Part shown: positions 51,115 to 59,171 of the stretch, one piece after another | How positions within the stretch are numbered: position 1 is the stretch's first letter | Layout of the letters: each line of letters begins with the position of its first letter | Source: Hyphomicrobiales bacterium | GTDB taxonomy: Bacteria; Pseudomonadota; Alphaproteobacteria; Rhizobiales; Rhizobiaceae | Assembly: GCA_900489925.1 (NCBI GenBank) | Contig: UEHQ01000012.1 | Span: forward strand, 124,001-188,000 | Reading direction: 5' to 3' | DNA: 64,000 nt | The notes under the pieces: model-generated | Told to the model about the DNA's origin: nothing | The model's database searches: none | What the model saw: only the letters and a program-made list of their open reading frames with translations | Position numbers and translations under genes: made by a program

Positions 51115-52624
51115 AGCACCCGGCCGCATGGAGCCACTCGCGAAGCTCCCGGTGTTCTGGGCGCTGGAGGGCAAGCGCGTGATCGTGGCGGGCGGCACAG
51201 ACGCCGCCGCCTGGAAGGCCGAGCTTCTCGCGGCCTGCGGCGCGCAGGTTCACATCTATGCTGAAGAGCTTTCTGACAGCTTCGAGAAGTTGATCCTGCG
51301 CGGCGCGGAACACCCTGAAGGCGGTTTCGTTCATCACATCCAAGCATGGGATGAAACGAGCTTCGTCGGCGCGGCCATCGCCGTCGCCGACTGCGAGATG
51401 GATGATGAGGCGGCAGCCTTCTTCGACGCTGCTCGCGTCGCCGGCGTGCCGGTCAACGTCATCGACAAGCCCGCCTTCTGCCAGTTCCAGTTCGGCTCGA
51501 TTGTCAATCGCTCACCCGTCGTGGTCTCGATCTCCACGGATGGCGCCGCTCCGATCCTTGCCCAGGCAATCCGCCGGCGGATCGAGACATTGCTTCCGCG
51601 CACGCTGAAAGGCTGGGCGGGATTGGCACAGGCGCTGCGAGATCGTGTCAACGAGCGGCTGGCGGCTGGCCCTTTGCGCCGTGCCTTCTGGGAGACATTC
51701 GTCGATCGCGCCTTTTCAAGTTCGGATACGCCGGAGGAGGGCGTCGGCGGGCAGCTTCTCGAGGAAGCCGAAAGGCTTCGAGGAGCGCCCGCCCACTCGT
51801 CGCGCGGCCGGGTAACGCTGGTTGGCGCCGGGCCTGGCGACGCGGAACTGCTGACATTGAAGGCCGTCCGCGCCCTGCAGGGGGCAGACGTCATTCTTTT
51901 TGATGATTTGGTTTCAGCGGAAGTGCTGGAGCTTGCCCGCCGAGAGGCCAAACGCATGCTTGTCGGCAAGCGCGGTGGGCGCACGAGCTGCAAGCAGGAA
52001 GACATCAACGACATGATGGTGAAGCTTGCTAAGGCTGGCAAACGCGTCGTGCGGCTGAAATCCGGCGACCCCATGATCTTCGGTCGCGCCGGCGAAGAGA
52101 TCGCGCATCTCGATCGCGAAAACATTCCGGTGGACGTGATTCCCGGAATTACGGCAGCGAGCGCCATGGCGTCGCGCCTCGGCATTTCCCTCACCCACCG
52201 TGATCACGCCCAGTCTGTCCGCTTCATGACCGGCCACTCGCGCCACGGCGGACTACCAACCAATGTCGACTGGAAGACCGCGGCCGACCCGCACACGACC
52301 ACGGTGTTCTATATGGGAGGCAGGACGGCGCCACTGATTGCTGAACGGCTGATGGCGGAAGGGCTGACAGCCTCGACACCTGTCGTGATCATGAGTGATG
52401 CAAGCCGCGCGACACAGGCACAGTGGCATGGAACGCTCGAAAAGGTGCCCGAGGGAATCGCCAACATCGGCTATGACAACCCTGTCCTGATTGCTGTCGG
52501 TCGAGCACTGGCGGCCCGCGCCATGGACGCTGCGGAACACCGGTTCCTTCCGCAAGTGCCCCCAGCCCCACCCCAAGGCGACGGTCGCGCCGCCGAAACG
52601 CTCCTGTGGGTCGGCAACGGCTAG
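51086..52624 (+). CDS. cysG: Siroheme synthase (CysG-type: precorrin-2 dehydrogenase/ferrochelatase plus uroporphyrinogen-III methyltransferase)
   Basis: A 512-aa fusion. The N-terminal NAD-binding domain (about 10-215; LEGKRVIVAGGTDAAAWKAE) carries precorrin-2 dehydrogenase and sirohydrochlorin ferrochelatase. The C-terminal SUMT domain (about 240-490; VTLVGAGPGDAELLTLKA; LKSGDPMIFGRAGEE; PGITAASAMASRLGI; TTVFYMG) makes precorrin-2. It supplies siroheme to NirB. The ATG at 51086 lies inside the nasA 3' end behind GGGGGAT, so translation is coupled. Last gene of the operon. Confidence 0.93.
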   Translation: MDVLQQPQNEAPGRMEPLAKLPVFWALEGKRVIVAGGTDAAAWKAELLAACGAQVHIYAEELSDSFEKLILRGAEHPEGGFVHHIQAWDETSFVGAAIAVADCEMDDEAAAFFDAARVAGVPVNVIDKPAFCQFQFGSIVNRSPVVVSISTDGAAPILAQAIRRRIETLLPRTLKGWAGLAQALRDRVNERLAAGPLRRAFWETFVDRAFSSSDTPEEGVGGQLLEEAERLRGAPAHSSRGRVTLVGAGPGDAELLTLKAVRALQGADVILFDDLVSAEVLELARREAKRMLVGKRGGRTSCKQEDINDMMVKLAKAGKRVVRLKSGDPMIFGRAGEEIAHLDRENIPVDVIPGITAASAMASRLGISLTHRDHAQSVRFMTGHSRHGGLPTNVDWKTAADPHTTTVFYMGGRTAPLIAERLMAEGLTASTPVVIMSDASRATQAQWHGTLEKVPEGIANIGYDNPVLIAVGRALAARAMDAAEHRFLPQVPPAPPQGDGRAAETLLWVGNG

Positions 52625-52802
52625 ATCGCCGTCGGCTGCCGCTAGCCACCGCGTTTTGCAGGGGATCGCAGAGCGCCCGGGTTGCAATTCCCGCTATCTG
52701 CCTTATCGCCTGAGGTTCGGAGAGTTGACTTTTTTCGGATCGAAAGACTAGCTGCCTTTGCGAGCTTGAGGCCGTCCTGAACGGTTTGGCGGTAGGTAGC
52801 GA

Positions 52803-53537
52803 ATGGAGCGGGCAGGCAGGATGAGCGACAAAGATATAGGTTCCGAGGACACCGTAAGAACGCGTGGCTCGGGAACCCAAAGCATCTACACCGCCTTGCG
52901 CCGGGAGATTCTTTCCATGGCTCTGCCGCCGGGCAGCCCACTCGACGAGGTGAGGCTTTCCGAGCGCTTCGGCATGTCGCGGACACCGATCCGAGAAGCA
53001 CTGCTGCGACTGGTTGCCGATGGATTGGTCACGACGCTTCCCAACCGCAATACGATCGTCGCGATCATCGATTTTTCTACCCTTCCGACCTATTTCGAAG
53101 CGCTGACGCTGATGTACCGCGTGACCACCCGTGGTGCCGCCCAGCGTGGCGGAACGGCGGGCCTTGATGAAATCCTGCGTCATCAGCGCGATTTTATCGC
53201 TGCGGTGGAAGCGCAGGATGCTTTTACGATGATAGAGGCCAACCGCGAGTTTCACGTCGCCATCGCCGTGCGCGCCGGCAATTCCTATTACACAACGTTC
53301 TTCGCCCGTCTGCTTGACGAGGGTCGCCGTATCTTGCGGCTCTACTACTCGACTTTCGACGACAGGCTGCCCCGGCAATATGTCGACGAGCACGAGGAGA
53401 TGATCGAAGCCATCCGCACTGGCGATGTCGAAAAGGCCGACAGGCTCGCCGTCGAACATGCCGACCAGATCGTCCGCCAAATCCAGGAATATATCTCGCG
53501 CGACTTCAACAACGCGCGTGCCTTGCCGGGCCTCTAG
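52803..53537 (+). CDS. GntR-family regulator, FadR/FCD subfamily (HypR-like)
   Basis: A 244-aa regulator with a winged helix-turn-helix (about 27-95: IYTALRREILSMALPPGSPL; LSERFGMSRTPIREALLRL) and an FCD effector domain (QRDFIAAVEAQDAFTMIEANREFH; EEMIEAIRTGDVEKADRLAVEH). In Sinorhizobium meliloti a GntR-family repressor (HypR) controls hydroxyproline genes homologous to those downstream, so this is the likely local repressor. The start at 52803 has AGGTAG upstream; ATG 52821 is also possible. It lies 178 bp after cysG. Confidence 0.88.
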   Translation: MERAGRMSDKDIGSEDTVRTRGSGTQSIYTALRREILSMALPPGSPLDEVRLSERFGMSRTPIREALLRLVADGLVTTLPNRNTIVAIIDFSTLPTYFEALTLMYRVTTRGAAQRGGTAGLDEILRHQRDFIAAVEAQDAFTMIEANREFHVAIAVRAGNSYYTTFFARLLDEGRRILRLYYSTFDDRLPRQYVDEHEEMIEAIRTGDVEKADRLAVEHADQIVRQIQEYISRDFNNARALPGL

Positions 53538-53674
53538 TTTCCGGCGCCCTAGGCTGCATCACGAGACCACAAACGAGGGCGGCCGCCCCTGCGAGGCCGC
53601 CGCCAGCCACATAAATCCGGCGCTGACGGTAATCCCTTACCGTTTTTTGGCGCCTTGCATGAAAAGGAACCATC

Positions 53675-54817
53675 ATGTCTTTGTCCCCACGCCCATCCGC
53701 AATTTCCGATGTCGAGCGTCTGTCGCGCCTTTCCAGCCTTCGCGCGAGCATGGAAGCCACCAACCTGCAGGGCGTGCTTCTCGGATCAACAGAAAGCCTG
53801 CGCTATTTCACCGGGCTTGCCTGGTACCCGAGCGAACGGTTGCTCGGTGCATTGGTCACGCCAACGGCACTCCACTACATCGTTCCGGGCTTCGAGCTCA
53901 GCAAGGTCGACAGCATGCCGAAACTTGCCGGCGAAATCGTTACCTGGGAGGAAGATGAAAGCAGCGCCAAACGCGTTGCCTCCCTGCTTGGTCCCACGGA
54001 TCGTCTCGGCCTCGATGATGCGCTCCCGCTTTTCGCCTATCATGCGCTGGCGGGCGCCATGGGCCCGGACCGGCTGGTCGACGGCGGGCGCATCATCCGT
54101 GATATCCGCCTGCGCAAATCCCAAGCGGAGATCGATATCATCCAGTATGCAATGAACCTGACGCTTGAAGTGCATCGTCGGGCACATGCCTTCATCAAGC
54201 CAGGCATCAAGGCATCCGATGTGGTTCGCTTTATCGACGAGCAACACCGGGCACTCGGCGCGGCAGGCGGATCGAGCTTCTGTATCGTTTCCTTCGGGGA
54301 GGCGACCTCCCTGCCCCACGGCGCGGAAGGCGAGCAGACCTATGCGGCAGGCGATGTCGTTCTCGTCGACACCGGTTGCCGGATCGACGGATACCATTCC
54401 GACCTCACCCGCACCTACGTTCTCGACGCGCCCGATGCCGATTTTTCCCGCGCCTGGTCGATCGAGCGCGAAGCACAGCAGGCGGTTTTCGAGGCTGCCC
54501 GGCTTGGCACTGCCTGCGGCAGTCTTGACGATGCCGCGCGCGCCGTCATCACACGGCATGGTCTAGGACCTGATTATGCGCTGCCCGGCCTGCCGCATCG
54601 GGCCGGCCATGGCCTGGGTCTCGAAATCCATGAAGAGCCGTATATCGTTCGCGGCAACCGCACGGTGCTCGAAACCGGCATGTGCTTTTCCAACGAACCG
54701 ATGATCGTCTTCCCCGGTCGCTATGGCATCCGGCTGGAAGACCACGTCCACATGACCGAGACGGGGCCTAAGTGGTTTACGACACCGGCAAAGGGTCCGG
54801 CTGAGCCGTTTGCCTGA
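53675..54817 (+). CDS. M24-family Xaa-Pro peptidase
   Basis: A 380-aa creatinase/aminopeptidase-P fold enzyme. An N-terminal domain (about 15-145) is followed by the pita-bread catalytic domain with all five metal ligands: D232, D243, H312, E341 and E355 (LVDTGCRIDGYHSDLTRTY; RAGHGLGLEIHEEP; SNEPMIV). It cleaves peptide bonds next to proline. Placed between the GntR regulator and hypD-like genes, it could release proline or hydroxyproline from peptides. AAAAGGAA precedes the ATG. Confidence 0.92.
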   Translation: MSLSPRPSAISDVERLSRLSSLRASMEATNLQGVLLGSTESLRYFTGLAWYPSERLLGALVTPTALHYIVPGFELSKVDSMPKLAGEIVTWEEDESSAKRVASLLGPTDRLGLDDALPLFAYHALAGAMGPDRLVDGGRIIRDIRLRKSQAEIDIIQYAMNLTLEVHRRAHAFIKPGIKASDVVRFIDEQHRALGAAGGSSFCIVSFGEATSLPHGAEGEQTYAAGDVVLVDTGCRIDGYHSDLTRTYVLDAPDADFSRAWSIEREAQQAVFEAARLGTACGSLDDAARAVITRHGLGPDYALPGLPHRAGHGLGLEIHEEPYIVRGNRTVLETGMCFSNEPMIVFPGRYGIRLEDHVHMTETGPKWFTTPAKGPAEPFA

Positions 54818-54867
54818 TTGCTTCGCGCGCCGGATTCTTCTGGCGCCTCTTTTCTGTCGACAAAAAG

Positions 54868-54882
54868 AATACAGCGTGTATT
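54868..54882. promoter_or_regulatory. Palindrome upstream of the hypD-like gene
   Basis: AATACAGCGTGTATT is a 6-3-6 perfect inverted repeat 75-90 bp before the hypD-like start. A GntR/FCD operator is plausible given the regulator at 52803, but this is inference. Confidence 0.5.
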
Positions 54883-54957
54883 ATAGATCTCGAAAGGTTG
54901 GATTGGACGCGTCGGGCGTCGCAATCGCCAGCCGCCAGAGGTTCACAGGAGCTTGAA

Positions 54958-55920
54958 ATGAAGGCCAAGATTTTTTCGGGTGTAATTCCCGCGCTGATGA
55001 CGCCCTGCAAGGAAGACCGCAGCCCGGACTTCGATGCGCTTGTCCGCAAGGGCAAGGAACTGATCGCCCAAGGCATGTCGGCCGTTGTCTATTGCGGATC
55101 GATGGGTGACTGGCCGCTGTTGACCGATGCACAGCGCATGGAAGGTGTGGAACGCCTGGTAAAGGCCGGCGTTCCAGTTATCGTCGGCACGGGAGCCGTC
55201 AACAGCGCACTGGCCGTCGCACATGCCGCGCACGCTCAGAAGGTTGGCGCGAACGGCTTGATGGTAATCCCGCGCGTTCTGTCGCGTGGTCCTTCCCCGG
55301 TTGCTCAAAAGGCCCATTTCAAGGCCATCCTCGCCGCAGCACCGGAGCTTCCCGCCGTTATCTACAACAGCCCCTACTACGGCTTTGCCACCCGTGCCGA
55401 CCTGTTCTTTGCATTGCGCGCCGAGCACCCCAACCTCGTCGGCTTCAAGGAATTCGGTGGCGCCGCTGACATGCGCTATGCGGCCGAGAACATCACGAGC
55501 GGCGACGATAGCGTTACGCTGATGATCGGTGTCGATACGGGCGTGTTCCACGGTTTCGTGAATTGCGGTGCGACCGGCGCCATCACCGGCATCGGCAACG
55601 TCCTGCCGAAGGAAGTCATTCACCTGTGCAACCTTTCGCAGGCCGCTGCCAAGGGTGATGTGGAAGCGCGCCAGCGCGCGGAGGAGCTTGAGAGGGCACT
55701 GAATGTCCTGTCGTCCTTCGACGAGGGTCCGGACCTTGTTCTCTACTACAAGCGCATGATGGTGCTGAAGGGTGACAAGGAGTACACACTCCACTTCAAC
55801 GAGACCGACGCCCTGACCGAAAGCCAGCGCGGCTACGTCGATACGCAGTTCAACCTTTTCAACACCTGGTATGCCACCTGGAGCAAGCTCCCGGGCGCGG
55901 TGCAGACCTACAAGGGTTAA
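54958..55920 (+). CDS. hypD: Dihydrodipicolinate synthase family protein, delta-1-pyrroline-4-hydroxy-2-carboxylate deaminase-like (HypD)
   Basis: A 320-aa DapA/NanA-superfamily aldolase-type enzyme with Schiff-base K164 (VGFKEFGG) and Y136 (VIYNSPYYG); CGSMGDWPLLT replaces the DapA GTTGE loop. Together with the neighbouring alpha-ketoglutarate semialdehyde dehydrogenase-like and Ldh/Mdh-type genes, this matches the rhizobial hydroxyproline pathway, where the enzyme deaminates and dehydrates its substrate to alpha-ketoglutarate semialdehyde. GGAG precedes the ATG at 54958. It ends at a strong terminator. Confidence 0.83.
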   Translation: MKAKIFSGVIPALMTPCKEDRSPDFDALVRKGKELIAQGMSAVVYCGSMGDWPLLTDAQRMEGVERLVKAGVPVIVGTGAVNSALAVAHAAHAQKVGANGLMVIPRVLSRGPSPVAQKAHFKAILAAAPELPAVIYNSPYYGFATRADLFFALRAEHPNLVGFKEFGGAADMRYAAENITSGDDSVTLMIGVDTGVFHGFVNCGATGAITGIGNVLPKEVIHLCNLSQAAAKGDVEARQRAEELERALNVLSSFDEGPDLVLYYKRMMVLKGDKEYTLHFNETDALTESQRGYVDTQFNLFNTWYATWSKLPGAVQTYKG

Positions 55921-55943
55921 ATTCCGGCCAAGCCGCTATATTG

Positions 55944-55970
55944 AAAGGCCCTCTCGACGAGGGCCTTTTT
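55944..55970 (+). terminator. Intrinsic terminator after hypD-like gene
   Basis: AAAGGCCCTC (55944-55953) and GAGGGCCTTT (55959-55968) form a 10-bp stem with a 5-nt loop, ending in TTTTT (55966-55970). It separates hypD from the convergent Ldh-type gene. Confidence 0.92.
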
Positions 55971-56005
55971 GCATGAAGGACGATGTTGAAACTTCAGCGC
56001 TACCT

Positions 56006-57043
56006 CTAGGCGACTGCGTCAAGCCCAAGCGCCAGCAGGCGGTCAAGCTGCTCCACCTCGGCCTGGGTCAACGCGATGCCATCCGCCACTGACTTGGCAC
56101 GGGCAGCGTAGCGCCGCTGTGAAGGCAAGCGTGCGCCTTGGCCGGCAATTGCCTCGAACAACACTTCCGCGCGGGCGAAGGGATCGCCGGAACGACCTGC
56201 GGCGAAAGCGCGGGGCGAAAAAGCAAGGATGAGTTCGCCGTGGCGCGGGGCCAGCGTCGTCGTCCCAAGAAGCTCAAGCACCTCGGGACTGGTCAGATCA
56301 CCGATCATGATACCGGCCAGAAGTTCGACCATCGTGGCGATGGCTGATCCCTTGTGCCCGCCAAAGGGCAGCATTGCTCCGGCAAGCGCCGCGTTCGGAT
56401 CCGTCGTCGAGTTGCCTTCCGGGTCGATCGCCCAGCCCTCCGGCAAGGGCTTTCCCGCACGACGGTACAATTCGATTTCGCCGCGTGCGGCCACCGAGGT
56501 CGCGAAGTCGAATACGTAGGCTGGCTTTCCCTCGCGGGGCCACCCGAAAGCGAGAGGATTGGTACCGAGCAGTGGCTTGTTGCCGCCGGTCGGGGCAACG
56601 GTAGCGTAGCTCGGGCACATGACGAGCCCCGCGAGTCCCTGCTCGGTCAGCGCCTCCACCTCCGGCCAGAGCGCCGAGAAATGCGTACAGTCGTTGATCA
56701 CGAGTGCTGCCAGCCCGCAGGATCGAGCCCGCTCGGCGAGCACCGGCAGGCCGAGTTCGAACGCAGGGCTTGCGAAGCCGCCCTTCGCATCCACCCTGAC
56801 GATGGCAGTGCTTTCCTGCCGCACGAGTTCCGGCAGCGCATTCGGGTCGACCTTGCCCGCTTTGACCGTGCGCAGAGCGCCCTCGATCCGGTAGATGCCG
56901 TGCGACTTGCAGGCATCGCGTTCCCCGGCCACGACCACCCGCGCCACCGCGCCTGCCTGCGTGCCATTCAGGCCCGCTTTGCGGAAGATCGCTTCGACAC
57001 GCTCTTGAAGCGCGGTGATCGTCAGGGTAGTGGTCTCGCTCAT
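56006..57043 (-). CDS. Malate/L-lactate dehydrogenase-family (Ldh2) oxidoreductase, HypS/pyrroline-2-carboxylate reductase-like
   Basis: A 345-aa member of the non-Rossmann Ldh/Mdh2 family (SHGIYRIEGALRTVKAG; INDCTHFSALWPEVEALTEQ; PTGGNKPLLGTNPLAFGWP; PFGGHKGSAIATMVELLAGI). Relatives reduce delta-1-pyrroline-2-carboxylate or piperideine-2-carboxylate in D-proline, hydroxyproline and lysine metabolism; others are malate dehydrogenases. In S. meliloti a homologue (HypS) lies in the hydroxyproline cluster. The ATG at 57043 is set by the usual N-terminus; the frame is open upstream to 57121. Divergent from hypH across a candidate operator. Confidence 0.85.
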   Translation of the reverse strand: MSETTTLTITALQERVEAIFRKAGLNGTQAGAVARVVVAGERDACKSHGIYRIEGALRTVKAGKVDPNALPELVRQESTAIVRVDAKGGFASPAFELGLPVLAERARSCGLAALVINDCTHFSALWPEVEALTEQGLAGLVMCPSYATVAPTGGNKPLLGTNPLAFGWPREGKPAYVFDFATSVAARGEIELYRRAGKPLPEGWAIDPEGNSTTDPNAALAGAMLPFGGHKGSAIATMVELLAGIMIGDLTSPEVLELLGTTTLAPRHGELILAFSPRAFAAGRSGDPFARAEVLFEAIAGQGARLPSQRRYAARAKSVADGIALTQAEVEQLDRLLALGLDAVA

Positions 57044-57087
57044 CTTGTGTCTCTCATGTGTGGGCTCACGCGCCAGCGTTGATATTA

Positions 57088-57106
57088 TGCATACATAGAG
57101 TATACA
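57088..57106. promoter_or_regulatory. Candidate GntR-type operator between divergent hypS-like and hypH genes
   Basis: TGCATAC-N5-GTATACA is an inverted repeat with one mismatch in seven pairs. It lies 45 bp from the Ldh-type start and 76 bp from the hypH start, where it could control both. Confidence 0.45.
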
Positions 57107-57181
57107 AGCGCCCGACAGCACAATTCACCAACGGCTGATGTTCGGCCCAGTTGCACCCTGAATTAGAGAAGGATACCTCAC

Positions 57182-58699
57182 ATGGTCTTCACCCCGAATG
57201 GAAAACACCTCATCGCGGGCGAATGGGTCGACGGAGCGGGTACCTTCGCGTCCTCCCCTGCGCATGGCCCCGTGCACCACTTCGCCGTCGGCACGCCGGA
57301 ACTGGTGAATCGCAGCTGCGAAGCGGCGGAAGACGCATTCTGGAGCTATGGCTATTCCACGCGCGCCGAGCGCGCCGCGTTCCTGCGCGCCATCGCCGAC
57401 GAAATCGAAGCCCGGGCAGAAGCAATCACGGAAATCGGTACCCAGGAAACCGGCCTTCCAGCAGCTCGTCTGCAGGGCGAGCGCGGCCGCACGACCGGCC
57501 AGCTGCGGCTCTTCGCCGATCACATTGAAAAGGGCGAGTATCTCGACCGCCGCTTCGACGCTGCACAGCCCGATCGTCAGCCGGCACCGCGCCCTGAAAT
57601 CCGCTTGATTCAGCGGCCGGTCGGCCCGGTCGCCGTCTTCGGCGCGTCGAACTTCCCGCTCGCCTTCTCCACGGCTGGCGGCGACACCGCAGCGGCACTG
57701 GCAGCGGGTTGCCCGGTGGTGGTCAAGGGTCACTCGGCCCATCCCGGCACCGGCGAGATCGTAGCCCAGGCAATCGAAGCCGCCATCCGCAAGACCGGCG
57801 TTCACCCGGGCGTCTTCTCGCTGATCCAGGGCGGCAATCGCGACGTGGGTCACGCGCTCGTGCAGCATCCGCGGATCAAGGCTGTCGGCTTCACCGGCTC
57901 GCTCGCTGGCGGCCGTGCACTCTTCGACCTGTGCGCTGCACGCCCTGAACCGATCCCCTTCTTCGGCGAACTCGGTTCGGTCAACCCCATGTTCCTCCTT
58001 CCGGAAGCATTGAAGTCGCGCGCCGCTGCGCTCGGACAGGGTTGGGCAGGTTCGCTGACCATGGGCGCCGGCCAGTTCTGCACCAACCCCGGCATCGCGG
58101 TTGTGATCGAAGGCTCTGACGCCGATACCTTTACCGCAGCTGCCGTCGAGGCACTGGGCAAGGTCGCTCCGCAGACCATGCTGACCGATGGAATTGCGAA
58201 GGCCTACCACGATGGACAGGCGCGTTTCGCGACCCGCAACACCGTCAAGCCTCTGCTCGTGACTGAATCGTCCGGCCGCCAAGCTACCCCGAACCTGTTC
58301 GAAACCACCGGTGAGAAGTACCTTTCCGACCATGCACTCGGCGAGGAAGTCTTCGGACCGCTCGGTCTCGTGGTGCGCGTCGGCTCGGTCGACGAAATGG
58401 AGCGCCTCGCACGCGGCTTCGAAGGCCAGTTGACGATCACCATCCACATGGAGCCGGCTGATCTCGACGCGGCACGTCGCTTGCGCCCAGTACTGGAGCG
58501 CAAGGCTGGACGCCTTCTGGTCAACGGCTTCCCGACGGGCGTCGAAGTTGTCGATTCCATGGTGCACGGCGGCCCGTATCCGGCTTCGACCAATTTCGGC
58601 GCGACTAGCGTAGGTACGATGTCCATCCGGCGCTTCCTGCGCCCGGTGGCGTATCAGAACATGTCTGAAGACCTTCTGCCCGAGGATTTCCAGGGCTGA
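57182..58699 (+). CDS. hypH: Alpha-ketoglutarate semialdehyde dehydrogenase-like aldehyde dehydrogenase (HypH)
   Basis: A 505-aa aldehyde dehydrogenase of the ketoglutarate-semialdehyde class: N157 in GASNFPLAFS, Lys182 (VVKGH), catalytic Glu263 (FGELGSVNP) and Cys300 (AGQFCTNPG). FPLAFSTAGGDTAAALAAGC and FGELGSVNPMFLLP are typical of KGSADH types. It oxidises alpha-ketoglutarate semialdehyde, the product of HypD, to alpha-ketoglutarate. Sugar-acid (arabinonate, glucarate) pathways use the same enzyme, but context favours hydroxyproline. Confidence 0.87.
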   Translation: MVFTPNGKHLIAGEWVDGAGTFASSPAHGPVHHFAVGTPELVNRSCEAAEDAFWSYGYSTRAERAAFLRAIADEIEARAEAITEIGTQETGLPAARLQGERGRTTGQLRLFADHIEKGEYLDRRFDAAQPDRQPAPRPEIRLIQRPVGPVAVFGASNFPLAFSTAGGDTAAALAAGCPVVVKGHSAHPGTGEIVAQAIEAAIRKTGVHPGVFSLIQGGNRDVGHALVQHPRIKAVGFTGSLAGGRALFDLCAARPEPIPFFGELGSVNPMFLLPEALKSRAAALGQGWAGSLTMGAGQFCTNPGIAVVIEGSDADTFTAAAVEALGKVAPQTMLTDGIAKAYHDGQARFATRNTVKPLLVTESSGRQATPNLFETTGEKYLSDHALGEEVFGPLGLVVRVGSVDEMERLARGFEGQLTITIHMEPADLDAARRLRPVLERKAGRLLVNGFPTGVEVVDSMVHGGPYPASTNFGATSVGTMSIRRFLRPVAYQNMSEDLLPEDFQG

Positions 58700-58716
58700 C
58701 CTGACGGTCCAAATTT

Positions 58717-58747
58717 CGGGAGAGCTTCAGCCAATGAGGCTCTCCCG
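58717..58747. terminator. Hairpin between convergent hypH and small unknown gene
   Basis: CGGGAGAGC (58717-58725) and GCTCTCCCG (58739-58747) form a 9-bp perfect stem, 18 nt after the hypH stop. No T-run, so termination is probable from position but not certain. Confidence 0.55.
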
Positions 58748-58759
58748 GGAATCTACAGC

Positions 58760-59047
58760 TTATTGAAGAGTTGGTGTTTGCGGACGCTCAACATAACGGA
58801 GGCGGAAGCCCTCGATCAGCGTCATTGCCTGCTGGAGAAGAATCTCCGCCGCACGCAGATCTTCGCTTGCCAGCGTGTCGGCACTGCCACGAATAGTCAG
58901 GGCCAGGCTCTGGGAATTCACGGCAAAGCCGCGATTGCCTTCGCTGAGTGCTTCTTCTGCGCTTAGCTCTAATGCCTCCGCCACTGCAGCAAGAATATCC
59001 TGCCGCTCGCGCACGCTCATCTGCGTGATCGTCTTCGATCCGTCCAT
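58760..59047 (-). CDS. Small hypothetical protein (95 aa)
   Basis: A 95-aa, largely helical protein with a hydrophilic N-terminus (MSVRERQDILAAVAEALELS) and a C-terminal amphipathic helix (AAEILLQQAMTLIEGFRLRY). No signal peptide, metal motif or membrane helix. Reasonable coding composition and a purine-rich stretch upstream of the ATG. It lies 124 bp downstream of the YhaN-like gene on the same strand, so co-transcription is possible. Function not recognised. Confidence 0.6.
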   Translation of the reverse strand: MDGSKTITQMSVRERQDILAAVAEALELSAEEALSEGNRGFAVNSQSLALTIRGSADTLASEDLRAAEILLQQAMTLIEGFRLRYVERPQTPTLQ

Positions 59048-59171
59048 AGTTGTCTTCTTTCTTGGGATGACGGCCCGGTAAGCCTGCTGGTCAGCCTATA
59101 TGTAGGCCGGATCGATCGTTGATCAATACGACTTTGTGCCAGAGCTCTGCCAATGAGACCGAATGCGTGTT

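Noticed and set aside
57125..58567. 480-codon leftward frame opposite hypH
   Set aside because: Antisense to an aldehyde dehydrogenase with complete active-site motifs; no domain in the translation.
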